Part shown: positions 23,724 to 29,979 of the stretch, piece by piece | Layout: the number at the start of each line of letters is the position of its first letter | Position numbering within the stretch: the first letter of the stretch is position 1 | Virus record (IMG/VR): IMGVR_UViG_3300044825_001194 | Span: 1-49,646 of that record | Length of the DNA stretch: 49,646 nt | DNA from: a virus | Direction: 5' to 3' (one strand) | Translations under genes and position numbers: made by a program | The notes under the pieces: generated by a model | The model's input: the letters and a program-made list of their open reading frames with translations, nothing else | What the model was told of the DNA's origin: nothing | Database searches by the model: none

Positions 23724-24013
23724 ATATTAGTAAAGCTCTCTTTTCCAAATATAAAGGTTGTGAATGGAGTATGAATAATGAAGACTACTCTACTTTACAA
23801 TGGTTTTCTACCGACATTCCAAAACCAACAGAAGAAGAATTGGTAGAAGAATGTGAAAGACTTCAAACAGAATATGAATATAACCAGTATCAAAGAGATC
23901 GTGCCTCTGCTTACCCTTCCATTCAGGATCAACTAGATACATTATATCATCAAGGTTATGATGGTTGGAAAGAAATGATTGGTGAAGTAAAAAATAAATA
24001 TCCTAAACCATAA
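23720..24013 (+). CDS. Small fibre-associated protein (XkdW-like family, copy 5)
   Basis: The protein has 97 residues and overlaps the fibre stop as ATGA. It contains KYKGCEWSMNNEDYSTLQWF, KPTEEELVEECERLQTEYE and YQRDRASAYPSIQDQLDTLY, and ends VKNKYPKP. It is the third case of an LMEVAG-type fibre with an overlapping family member. Assembly-partner function is inferred only. Confidence 0.6.
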   Translation: MNISKALFSKYKGCEWSMNNEDYSTLQWFSTDIPKPTEEELVEECERLQTEYEYNQYQRDRASAYPSIQDQLDTLYHQGYDGWKEMIGEVKNKYPKP

Positions 24014-24019
24014 TAAATA
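24012..24019 (+). promoter_or_regulatory. Late promoter motif AATAAATA
   Basis: The motif overlaps the stop of the small gene and lies 24 nt before the ATG at 24044. Confidence 0.55.
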
Positions 24020-24043
24020 CTTCAAAACAATTTACATATAAGT

Positions 24044-24325
24044 ATGGACTACACAGTTACTTTAACCGAAGCAGAAGACCTAGCACTTCAATACGTCGCT
24101 GCTGATCCACAAGACTGGATTGATAACGCAGCAACCAATCGTGCCCGTATTGCGATTGACGAAATCTGCGACCTCTACGTCAAGCATAAGTTAGACAACA
24201 ACGAAGCAATTACTGCGACCAACAAACCAGATATGGTTCTGGCAGCATACGAAGAAGGTCTAGTCAAAACAGCAGCACAAAGAAACGAAGAGGCAGCAGC
24301 AGCGTCAGCAGCACTCGCTGGTTGA
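24044..24325 (+). CDS. Conserved cyanophage protein, small acidic helical
   Basis: The protein has 93 residues and starts MDYTVTLTEAEDLALQYVAA. WIDNAATNRARIAIDEICDL follows and the C-terminus is alanine-rich. It is predicted to be mostly helical and acidic. Similar proteins occur near structural genes in cyanomyoviruses, but I know of no established function. It has C-ending codons and looks better adapted than neighbouring fibre genes, hinting at higher expression. Confidence 0.6.
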   Translation: MDYTVTLTEAEDLALQYVAADPQDWIDNAATNRARIAIDEICDLYVKHKLDNNEAITATNKPDMVLAAYEEGLVKTAAQRNEEAAAASAALAG

Positions 24326-24345
24326 TAATACAAAGGAGTTTATAA

Positions 24346-25203
24346 ATGGCTAGCAGTCTCAGAGTTAATGCTATTGTTCCAGCAAGTGGAACTAACGTCG
24401 CTATTGGGACTGCTGGCGGAACTATTACTTATACTGCGAATGTCTCTGGGGTCTCTACGTTTTCTAGTGGTGTAGTAATTGGTACTGGTGCTTCTATTGC
24501 CTCTCCTGCGACTAATATACTGACCATAGGTACTAATAATACCGAAAGAATAAGAGTAGGTGCTGCTGGATCTATTGGTATAGGAACTGATAATCCGACT
24601 AAATTTATTGATATAACTGGTGTTCATTCGGGAATTAATACCACCGGAAGATTTGTAATGAGTCCTCATTCATCTGGATGGGACACTGGTGTAACTTCTG
24701 GAAGCATACATCACCATTATACTGATGGTTTTAGATTATATTCCGGGCAGATTGGATCAGGAATACTGCGATGGAATATTGACAATTCAGGTAGAGTGAC
24801 AATGCCTTATCAACCATCTTTTTGTGCTTCTAAAACTGTTACAGAACAAACTACTGGTGGAACTATTGTTTTTAACAGCGATAGTGGTGCTGGTAGACAC
24901 AATGTAGGAAGTCATTATAGCACTTCAACTGGAACGTTTACCTGTCCAGTCGCCGGAAGATATGTTTTTATGTGTTCCATACACTCTACAAATGGAACTA
25001 ATAAAGTTGATGTACGATTGAGAGTTAATGGAAGTGATTCTCCTGGTGGTTTCGCTTTAAATAATGTAGATTCTTATACTCAAGCAACAGGATGTGCGGT
25101 TTTAAATCTTGCTGCAAACGATGCTGTCACCATTTATAATGCTAATGGTGGTGTATGGCCAGATGCCGGTCTAACGTATTTCAGTGGTTATCTTGTTGGA
25201 TAA
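24346..25203 (+). CDS. Tail fibre with C1q-like C-terminal domain
   Basis: The protein has 285 residues, with AAGGAG before the ATG. It starts MASSLRVNAIVPASGTNVAI. The shaft has GVSTFSSGVVIGTGAS and GSIGIGTDNPTKFIDITG. The C-terminal domain (VGSHYSTSTGTFTCPVAGRY, ending LTYFSGYLVG) matches the jelly roll at the end of the 12966 product (VGSHFNTSTYRFTAPVAGVY). It is probably a trimeric receptor-binding fibre. The receptor is unknown. Confidence 0.72.
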   Translation: MASSLRVNAIVPASGTNVAIGTAGGTITYTANVSGVSTFSSGVVIGTGASIASPATNILTIGTNNTERIRVGAAGSIGIGTDNPTKFIDITGVHSGINTTGRFVMSPHSSGWDTGVTSGSIHHHYTDGFRLYSGQIGSGILRWNIDNSGRVTMPYQPSFCASKTVTEQTTGGTIVFNSDSGAGRHNVGSHYSTSTGTFTCPVAGRYVFMCSIHSTNGTNKVDVRLRVNGSDSPGGFALNNVDSYTQATGCAVLNLAANDAVTIYNANGGVWPDAGLTYFSGYLVG

Positions 25204-25209
25204 TAAATA
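25202..25209 (+). promoter_or_regulatory. Late promoter motif AATAAATA
   Basis: The motif overlaps the stop of the upstream fibre gene and lies 13 nt before the ATG at 25223. Confidence 0.55.
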
Positions 25210-25222
25210 CAAATAAAAAAGA

Positions 25223-26227
25223 ATGTCTGATATAAGATTCAATCGTTGGTTACATCAATCTGGTACTGGCGGAGTCTATCAGGATTCCACTGGTAGAGTC
25301 GGTATCGGAACCTCTGTACCAACGAGTGCCTTGGATGTTCAGTCAGGAACAATTAAGATTGGTAATAATACTTTAAGTTCTTCTGGAGTTTCTACTTTTA
25401 CAACAGTTAGTGCCACTACCGTAAACACTACAAGTATTACAGTTTCCTCGGGAACTACTGCGGCACCATCAATAAGTCCAAGTGGAGACTCAAACACCGG
25501 AATCTTTTTTCCTGCTGCCGATACCATTGCTTTTGGTGAAGGTGGTGTTGAGGTAGGTAGGTTTGATAGTAGTGGTCGTTTGGGTATAGGGACCGCAAAC
25601 CCATCACAAAAATTTGAAGTTGTTGGTGGAGAAATCAAGGCAGGTAGAAATGATACATCTAGTGAGGGTGGTCAGGTAAGTTTTGGTAGAGCAAGTGATA
25701 ACAATACTGGTTGGTACATTGATGTTTATGGAAGCACCTCAACACCAAGTCTTCGTTTCGTTGATGTTAGCAATGCGGCAGTAAGAGCAACTATTGATAA
25801 TAATGGTAATGTGCTAAAACCATACCAAAGTTTTTGTGACACAGGAGACACAACTTCTTATAATGGGGCAGGAAGTTTAACAGTAATTGGTGCATCTTCT
25901 GCTAAAGGAAACTGGTCTTCTACGGTTACAAATATTGGAAATAACTTTAGCACTTCCACAGACTTATATACTTGCCCAGCTTCTGGTGCTTATGCTATTT
26001 CTTGTACTTGCTCTATTGATAACTTAACCCCAGCACCATATAGAACTATTTTTGTTCTTTCAATCAATGGTGGATATGAAGAAATTACTGAAGTATTTGA
26101 TACTTATGAAAACCAAAGTCCTTGTGTGATACGTTATTGTTCTGCGAATGATACAATAGGTCTTGGTATAAATGGAACTGGTGGGTCTAGTTTTCACGTA
26201 AGACTTCAAGTTTATTTTCTAGGATAA
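25223..26227 (+). CDS. Tail fibre with C1q-like C-terminal domain
   Basis: The protein has 334 residues and starts MSDIRFNRWLHQSGTGGVYQ. The shaft contains GRVGIGTSVPTSALDVQSG, SPSGDSNTGIFFPAADTIAF and GIGTANPSQKFEVVGGEIKA, which are typical fibre repeats preceding C1q-like or S74 tips. The tip begins NIGNNFSTSTDLYTCPASGA and ends VRLQVYFLG. It is the last gene of the fibre array; the next feature downstream is an early-type promoter. Confidence 0.7.
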   Translation: MSDIRFNRWLHQSGTGGVYQDSTGRVGIGTSVPTSALDVQSGTIKIGNNTLSSSGVSTFTTVSATTVNTTSITVSSGTTAAPSISPSGDSNTGIFFPAADTIAFGEGGVEVGRFDSSGRLGIGTANPSQKFEVVGGEIKAGRNDTSSEGGQVSFGRASDNNTGWYIDVYGSTSTPSLRFVDVSNAAVRATIDNNGNVLKPYQSFCDTGDTTSYNGAGSLTVIGASSAKGNWSSTVTNIGNNFSTSTDLYTCPASGAYAISCTCSIDNLTPAPYRTIFVLSINGGYEEITEVFDTYENQSPCVIRYCSANDTIGLGINGTGGSSFHVRLQVYFLG

Positions 26228-26297
26228 TAAAGATCTATAACTTCTCTTCAACGGCAACAAACCGAGTCTACTGATAAACTCATACTTTGTCAACCCC

Positions 26298-26326
26298 TTG
26301 ACACTTGATTCAAAATTCCGTATAAT
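26298..26326 (+). promoter_or_regulatory. Perfect sigma-70 (early) promoter
   Basis: TTGACA (26298-26303), a 17-bp spacer and TATAAT (26321-26326) are both exact consensus. The 11 bases CCCCTTGACAC (26294-26304) recur at 49623-49633, at the far end of the window. Confidence 0.85.
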
Positions 26327-26331
26327 ATCAA

Positions 26332-26431
26332 GGTCTTCAACATCCTTGTAACTTTGGGAATGAAGACCCTCTCTGTGGTGGGAGAGGTGAGTTGGTGGTA
26401 TAATGAGGAGGGTTTTATACCCTCCTTTTTT
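26332..26431 (+). ncRNA. Candidate structured small RNA or leader with three hairpins
   Basis: The region begins about 6 nt after the -10 box of the perfect promoter and ends at a strong terminator, giving an RNA of about 100 nt. Hairpin 1 is GGTCTTCA (26332-26339) with TGAAGACC (26361-26368), an exact 8-bp stem. Hairpin 2 is CCTCTC (26368-26373) with GAGAGG (26382-26387). Hairpin 3 is the terminator. No convincing open reading frame is present. It could be a regulatory RNA or an attenuating leader for the glutaredoxin operon. Confidence 0.5.
26405..26431 (+). terminator. Rho-independent terminator
   Basis: GGAGGG (26407-26412) pairs with CCCTCC (26420-26425) around a 7-nt loop, followed by six T. 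It lies between the early promoter and the glutaredoxin gene. Confidence 0.8.
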
Positions 26432-26464
26432 CTATTATAAATTAATATAAAATCATAACAAATT

Positions 26465-26707
26465 ATGAACTTTACTGTATATTCAAAAGAAGACTGCCCA
26501 TACTGCTACAAAGTCAAACAAGTTCTTGAGTTGACAAACAGTAATTTTGTGGTTTATAATCTCAATGAACATTTTACAAAAGATGAGTTTTATGCCGAGT
26601 TTGGCGAAGGCTCTACTTTCCCACAAGTTATCTGTGATGATAAGAAATTAGGAGGATCCGTTGACACAATCAAATTCCTCAAGGAACAACAAATCATCAA
26701 ATCCTGA
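26465..26707 (+). CDS. Glutaredoxin
   Basis: The protein has 80 residues. The dithiol active site CPYC is at residues 11-14 after MNFTVYSKED. FPQVICDDKKLGGSVD contains the cis-proline and the glycine pair that bind glutathione in the family. Phage glutaredoxins donate electrons to ribonucleotide reductase and similar enzymes in the cytoplasm. The coding region begins 34 nt after a terminator, so expression needs read-through from the early promoter or a start in the A/T-rich gap. Confidence 0.9.
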   Translation: MNFTVYSKEDCPYCYKVKQVLELTNSNFVVYNLNEHFTKDEFYAEFGEGSTFPQVICDDKKLGGSVDTIKFLKEQQIIKS

Positions 26708-26912
26708 CCTAAATAAAAGGGAAGACCACTTTAATCGTGGTGTTGAACTTATACTTAATGGAGGAAAAAGAAAGCAGACTCAACCGTTCCACATCATCTT
26801 TGAGAAGATGGTTTGCTTTCTAAATCGGGAAGTAACCGTCTATTTTGAATTTTCCTTTAAGTCAAGGAAAAGAAAAGTAGTTTCCCGAGGTAAAAGAAAT
26901 GTTAGCAGTTAG
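26661..26912 (+). CDS. Doubtful small ORF, possibly a frameshifted gene
   Basis: An open frame of up to 83 codons from a TTG inside the glutaredoxin gene contains CFLNREVTVYFEFSFKSRKR near its end. A second frame, ATG 26758 to stop 26823 with GGAGG nearby, encodes MEEKESRLNRSTSSLRRWFA plus F. Joining the two by a -1 shift near 26818 would give a continuous basic protein (SLRRWFAFLNREVTVYFEF). This may be a decayed gene, a frameshift or two tiny genes. I cannot decide, and record the region so that it is not lost. Confidence 0.3.
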   Translation: MTQSNSSRNNKSSNPDLNKREDHFNRGVELILNGGKRKQTQPFHIIFEKMVCFLNREVTVYFEFSFKSRKRKVVSRGKRNVSS

Positions 26913-27129
26913 TTTAGTCTTTGGTTCCTTTCTAACCGTTTTGTTTCTAATAGTGGGAGTAATGGCAGGTTGGGTAGCAAGAGAATATATGATGAACTAT
27001 CGGGAGATTCCAAGACCACATCCTGAGATGTTTGATAATCAGGGCAATTTAATTCCAGATGAAGTAATCGCATTTAACTTTGAAAACTATTATGACAACG
27101 ACGACGCAGAAGAAGACCACGACGACTAA
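26899..27129 (+). CDS. Small membrane protein, conserved in cyanophages
   Basis: The protein has 76 residues. Residues 1-27 (MLAVSLVFGSFLTVLFLIVG and following) form one membrane helix. A soluble acidic tail follows, including REIPRPHPEMFDNQGN and a closing DNDDAEEDHDD stretch. It is probably anchored in the inner membrane with an acidic cytoplasmic domain. The function is unknown. Its 3' end overlaps the next gene by 38 nt. Confidence 0.65.
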   Translation: MLAVSLVFGSFLTVLFLIVGVMAGWVAREYMMNYREIPRPHPEMFDNQGNLIPDEVIAFNFENYYDNDDAEEDHDD

Positions 27130-27697
27130 GGCACAACCAAAAACAGTCAAGGTCACTCCAATTCCAGAATTACCTAATAATCCTTTTTCATTTGAAGTAT
27201 TAGATCTTGTATCAAAACAGAAATCTAATGCCAAGAAGGTAGAAGTTCTCAAAAAGTATGAGCATATCTCTCTGAAAGCCATATTTGTTTGGAACTTTGA
27301 CGAGTCTATCATTTCCGTTCTTCCAGAAGGTGCTGTTCCTTATTCTGGATACGCAGATCAGACTTCTTATAATGGATCTCTCTCCACAAAGATCACTGAA
27401 GAAGTTCGTAAAATGCACGAGACTGGATCATTCTCCTTGGGAGCAAGTGATAAGCAAGGGCACACCACGATTCGTAGAGAGTATGTGAACTTCTATCACT
27501 TCATTAAAGGTGGTAATGATTCATTGAATAACATTCGTCGTGAGACAATGTTCATCAATATTCTTGAAGGACTTCATCCTCTTGAGGCGGAGATTGTTTG
27601 CCTCTGTAAGGACAAGAAACTTTCTGAGAAGTATAATATTACCAAAGAAGTCGTAGCGGAGGCATATCCCGACATTCAGTGGGGAGGTCGTTCGTGA
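27092..27697 (+). CDS. Conserved T4-like/cyanophage protein (DUF6433-like)
   Basis: ATG 27092 (201 residues) is preferred to the upstream TTG at 27080. A Thr/Lys-rich disordered leader (MTTTTQKKTTTTKAQPKTVK) precedes a helical domain with NPFSFEVLDLVSKQKSNAKK and a C-terminal part GLHPLEAEIVCLCKDKKLSE. It is widely conserved in T4-like phages without a proven role. The DUF6433 assignment is from memory and needs a profile search. It is coupled to the next gene by a GTGA overlap. Confidence 0.6.
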   Translation: MTTTTQKKTTTTKAQPKTVKVTPIPELPNNPFSFEVLDLVSKQKSNAKKVEVLKKYEHISLKAIFVWNFDESIISVLPEGAVPYSGYADQTSYNGSLSTKITEEVRKMHETGSFSLGASDKQGHTTIRREYVNFYHFIKGGNDSLNNIRRETMFINILEGLHPLEAEIVCLCKDKKLSEKYNITKEVVAEAYPDIQWGGRS

Positions 27698-28032
27698 GTC
27701 AGGTTGTTGATAAAGCACAGGAAAAGCATATGGACCATTGGACATCAGCAGAAAAAGAAACTTGTAAGTCACGTTACGGTTGTGACATCATCGTTGAAAA
27801 TGGTTCGTATGCCGAAGTCTGCACCAAAGAAGCACCTAGAGATGCTTATATCGTTAAGTACCTTGTGGATGATAGAGTTTGTTTTGATCTGACCAAAGGT
27901 AGCAGAAGCAAATTGTTTGATATGTATTGGGATAAGTTTCGTGAGAACCTGAAGAGCATTGACTTTGGACACGGAACAATCAATCCAAAGACCTGGGGTT
28001 ATCAGGCACCCAAAACCAAAAAGCGGAAGTAA
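27694..28032 (+). CDS. Conserved hypothetical protein
   Basis: GTG 27694 overlaps the upstream TGA (GTGA) and has GGGAGG 8 nt upstream, so it is preferred to GTG 27679. The product has 112 residues. It starts MSQVVDKAQEKHMDHWTSAE and has four cysteines (CKSRYGCD, EVC, RVCFD). It ends in a basic tail, APKTKKRK. The paired cysteines and basic tail suggest a compact nucleic-acid-associated protein, but I do not recognise the family. Confidence 0.55.
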   Translation: MSQVVDKAQEKHMDHWTSAEKETCKSRYGCDIIVENGSYAEVCTKEAPRDAYIVKYLVDDRVCFDLTKGSRSKLFDMYWDKFRENLKSIDFGHGTINPKTWGYQAPKTKKRK

Positions 28033-28075
28033 TTTCCCATATCGCGGGAAAATTTCCCGGCAAAATTTTTCCGCG
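28033..28075 (+). repeat. Overlapping inverted repeats downstream of the 27694 gene
   Basis: TTTCCC (28033-28038) can pair with GGGAAA (28046-28051). The same middle arm can instead pair with TTTCCCG (28053-28059), or within a longer imperfect dyad reaching TTTTTCCGCG (28066-28075). It may act as a terminator or a switchable structure. The rest of the gap to 28114 shows nothing more. Confidence 0.4.
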
Positions 28076-28114
28076 TGAAGGTTTTTAAAATTGTATCAGG
28101 AAATACACACATAC

Positions 28115-28144
28115 TTGACTATATAGAATGAATAGGGGTATAAT
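28115..28144 (+). promoter_or_regulatory. Sigma-70 promoter with -10 inside a dyad
   Basis: TTGACT (28115-28120), an 18-bp spacer and TATAAT (28139-28144). The -10 box is enclosed by TAGGGG (28133-28138) and CCCCTA (28148-28153), an exact 6-bp inverted repeat that could be an operator. It drives the cluster of tiny genes up to the terminator at 28934. Confidence 0.7.
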
Positions 28145-28164
28145 AATCCCCTAACGTTCATCCT

Positions 28165-28371
28165 ATGACTAAGGCACTTTTGCTCTTGGCATGGGTTCCA
28201 CTTCTTTCTATTTCTACGCCACAACTTGCTAAATCCAATCAAGTGACAATAAGTTGCGACGCAGCGTGGGAACTAATGGACATCGTTAAAAACGACGATG
28301 TAGTAGACCAAAGAAAAGAAGACCGATTGCTATCAGAACTCCGAAAGGATGTTGTGAGACTTAAGTGCTAA
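28165..28371 (+). CDS. Small exported protein with signal peptide
   Basis: The protein has 68 residues. Residues 1-22 (MTKALLLLAWVPLLSISTPQ, then LA) look like a secretion signal. The mature part contains two cysteines (ISCDAAWELMDIV and a final RLKC) that could form a disulfide, with charged helices between. It is likely periplasmic and may act on the host envelope. The family is conserved in cyanophages without an assigned role. It is the first gene after the early promoter at 28115. Confidence 0.6.
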   Translation: MTKALLLLAWVPLLSISTPQLAKSNQVTISCDAAWELMDIVKNDDVVDQRKEDRLLSELRKDVVRLKC

Positions 28372-28388
28372 ACTGAATAGGACGGAAG

Positions 28389-28405
28389 TAAGCCGACTCG
28401 GAACG
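28389..28405 (+). repeat. AAGCCGACT direct repeat, copy 1
   Basis: TAAGCCGACTCGGAACG lies upstream of the 50-aa gene. It is matched by AAGCCGACTGAAGGAACG at 28559-28576. Confidence 0.5.
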
Positions 28406-28417
28406 GATCGTTCATCT

Positions 28418-28570
28418 ATGGAAACACTCTTATTAACTTGTTTACAAGCACAGTTAATGGTTGGGAGAGTTTATAAAGTTGATATTCCAAAACAAGCAAA
28501 AAATGATTTGATTTGGGAAATCAAACAGATTACTCCAAAGGAGTGTAAAATAGACGCAAAAGCCGACTGA
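28418..28570 (+). CDS. Small protein, possibly exported (50 aa)
   Basis: The protein starts METLLLTCLQAQLMVGRVYK and ends KECKIDAKAD. A short hydrophobic start with a cysteine and a second cysteine near the end resemble the neighbour at 28165. There is no strong ribosome site. The stop lies within the second copy of an AAGCCGACT repeat whose first copy lies just upstream of the gene. Confidence 0.5.
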   Translation: METLLLTCLQAQLMVGRVYKVDIPKQAKNDLIWEIKQITPKECKIDAKAD

Positions 28571-28576
28571 AGGAAC
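28559..28576 (+). repeat. AAGCCGACT direct repeat, copy 2
   Basis: AAGCCGACTGAAGGAACG spans the stop codon of the 50-aa gene, so the gene is bracketed by the repeat. Confidence 0.5.
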
Positions 28577-28609
28577 GCTCTTTAGCCTCAAAATTAAGGA
28601 GAAAACCTA

Positions 28610-28747
28610 ATGTCTAAAGTCGTTTACAGAGGTGTTGAATACGATACGCAAAAGCGTATTGAATACCAACAGCAAATGCAACAACAAGCCCAACAATACA
28701 ACGAAACCTATCGTGGTGTTAAGTTTGTAAAGGAGGGACACAAGTGA
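28610..28747 (+). CDS. DUF4278-like small protein (45 aa)
   Basis: AAGGAG lies 8 nt before the ATG. The protein starts MSKVVYRGVEYDTQKRIEYQ and has a Gln-rich middle and a second YRGVKF motif. The YRG-x-x-Y pattern resembles the short cyanobacterial DUF4278 family. This supports a cyanobacterial host but says little on function. The stop overlaps the next start (TGATG). Confidence 0.55.
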   Translation: MSKVVYRGVEYDTQKRIEYQQQMQQQAQQYNETYRGVKFVKEGHK

Positions 28748-28845
28748 TGCAAAAGCTAAACTTCCTACAACTCATCAAAGAACAAAAACAAAAAGAAGAG
28801 CGTCGTCACCAGGCACAATTAGCACAACTAGTTGGAGCAAAGTGA
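28747..28845 (+). CDS. Tiny helical protein (32 aa)
   Basis: The ATG shares a base with the previous TGA, and GGAGG lies a few bases upstream. It encodes MQKLNFLQLIKEQKQKEERR followed by HQAQLAQLVGAK, an amphipathic helix with a strongly charged middle. It is coupled on both sides by TGATG overlaps, which argues that it is translated. Function unknown. Confidence 0.5.
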   Translation: MQKLNFLQLIKEQKQKEERRHQAQLAQLVGAK

Positions 28846-28928
28846 TGTTCGCAGTATTACAAATTACCGCAGGTTGTGCGGTTGTAATTACTTTATTGTC
28901 GCTTTATATTCAATTTTTATTCAAATAG
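28845..28928 (+). CDS. Tiny membrane peptide (27 aa)
   Basis: The ATG shares a base with the previous TGA. The product MFAVLQITAGCAVVITLLSL plus YIQFLFK is one membrane helix ending in lysine. GGAGC upstream may serve as ribosome site. It is followed within 6 nt by a terminator, so it closes the operon. Possible roles include membrane modulation; this is inference. Confidence 0.5.
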   Translation: MFAVLQITAGCAVVITLLSLYIQFLFK

Positions 28929-28933
28929 AATTG

Positions 28934-28959
28934 GGAGGGGTTGATCCCCTCCTTTTTTT
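28934..28959 (+). terminator. Rho-independent terminator
   Basis: GGAGGGG (28934-28940) pairs with CCCCTCC (28946-28952) around a 5-nt loop, followed by seven T. Confidence 0.88.
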
Positions 28960-28990
28960 ATGGTAAAATTGCTCAAGAGAGCATTATCTT

Positions 28991-29161
28991 ATGGACAAAG
29001 ACAAACTAAAACTGATTGTTCGTAATCTTGAACTCCTGGTTGATAATCTAAAGGCAGAGGTGTATTCTGACACTGCTGCTTACACCAATCCAGATGTAAG
29101 GAAGAGACCAGTTTTTGATTACGACGAAATTTTTGAGGACGACGATGGATACGCAGACTAA
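28991..29161 (+). CDS. Small acidic conserved protein (56 aa)
   Basis: The protein starts MDKDKLKLIVRNLELLVDNL and ends FEDDDGYAD. An N-terminal helix is followed by an acidic tail. Similar proteins precede thyX in cyanophages. It overlaps the next gene by 17 nt in another frame. Function unknown. Confidence 0.55.
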   Translation: MDKDKLKLIVRNLELLVDNLKAEVYSDTAAYTNPDVRKRPVFDYDEIFEDDDGYAD

Positions 29162-29321
29162 AAAAGCAAAAGAACTCTTGAAATTGATGAAGAGATTAGT
29201 CGCTCAAAATCATATGTATAGTGAAGAAGAACTTCACGAAATGAAAAAACGACTTCGTGACGCAGAAGAAGAAGTCGCAAAATTAGAAGCACATACATCA
29301 AAAGGATTTGGAAAGAAATGA
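29145..29321 (+). CDS. Small coiled-coil conserved protein (58 aa)
   Basis: The ATG at 29145 is preferred, giving MDTQTKKAKELLKLMKRLVA. The remainder (EEELHEMKKRLRDAEEEVAK) is a long charged helix, probably a coiled coil. The stop overlaps the thyX start (ATGA), so it is translationally coupled to thyX. Confidence 0.58.
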   Translation: MDTQTKKAKELLKLMKRLVAQNHMYSEEELHEMKKRLRDAEEEVAKLEAHTSKGFGKK

Positions 29322-29968
29322 CTGTAAAACTTATCAGTGTGACTCCCGATGCAGAACAAACAATGGCATATATTGCTAGAGTTTCTAATCCAGCGAATCA
29401 AGATTCTGAAAACTATGCGGGTTTGCTACGTTATTGTATTAAGCACAATCATTGGTCTGTTTTTGAGCAGAGCACTATGAGTCTTGAAATTGAGACTAAT
29501 CGTGGCATCGCAGCACAAATTCTCCGCCACCGTAGTTTCACATTTCAAGAGTTTTCTCAGCGGTATGCCGATTCTTCTTTGCTGAGTGATTATATCCCTG
29601 TTCCTGACCTTCGCCGTCAGGATACCAAGAATCGTCAGAACTCTATTGATGATATTTCTGATTATGAAAAACTGAGTCTTCAGAGTAAGATTCAAGAGCA
29701 TTTTGCACACTCTATGCAACTCTATAAGGAACTTCTTGCTCATGGGGTAGCAAAGGAGTGTGCTCGCTTTGTACTGCCCTTAGCGACGCCTACACGCATC
29801 TATATGACGGGATCTTGCCGTAGTTGGATAACATATATTGCTCTTCGTGAAAAATCAGGAACACAAAAAGAACATATGGATATTGCAAAAGCGTGTAAAG
29901 CAGTTTTTGCTGAACAGTTTCCTGTTTGTTATGAAGCATTGGGTGGTGAAATAGAGTGGGTTTTATAA
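29318..29968 (+). CDS. thyX: Flavin-dependent thymidylate synthase ThyX
   Basis: The protein has 216 residues. The signature RHR-x7-S is seen as R70-H71-R72 ... S80, in RHRSFTFQEFSQRYAD. The enzyme makes dTMP from dUMP with FAD, NADPH and methylene-tetrahydrofolate, supplying thymidine for phage DNA synthesis. The conserved C-terminal part (TGSCRSWITYIALR) matches the nucleotide-binding arginine region. Length is usual for the family. An HNH gene lies 40 nt downstream. Confidence 0.95.
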   Translation: MTVKLISVTPDAEQTMAYIARVSNPANQDSENYAGLLRYCIKHNHWSVFEQSTMSLEIETNRGIAAQILRHRSFTFQEFSQRYADSSLLSDYIPVPDLRRQDTKNRQNSIDDISDYEKLSLQSKIQEHFAHSMQLYKELLAHGVAKECARFVLPLATPTRIYMTGSCRSWITYIALREKSGTQKEHMDIAKACKAVFAEQFPVCYEALGGEIEWVL

Positions 29969-29979
29969 TGTAGTGAATG

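Noticed and set aside
26399-26404. TATAAT just before the terminator as a second -10 box
   Set aside because: No -35 box at 16-18 bp, and the site lies next to the terminator stem.
28372-28417. Possible tRNA or small RNA between two tiny genes
   Set aside because: No cloverleaf or terminator; only the AAGCCGACT repeat is evident.
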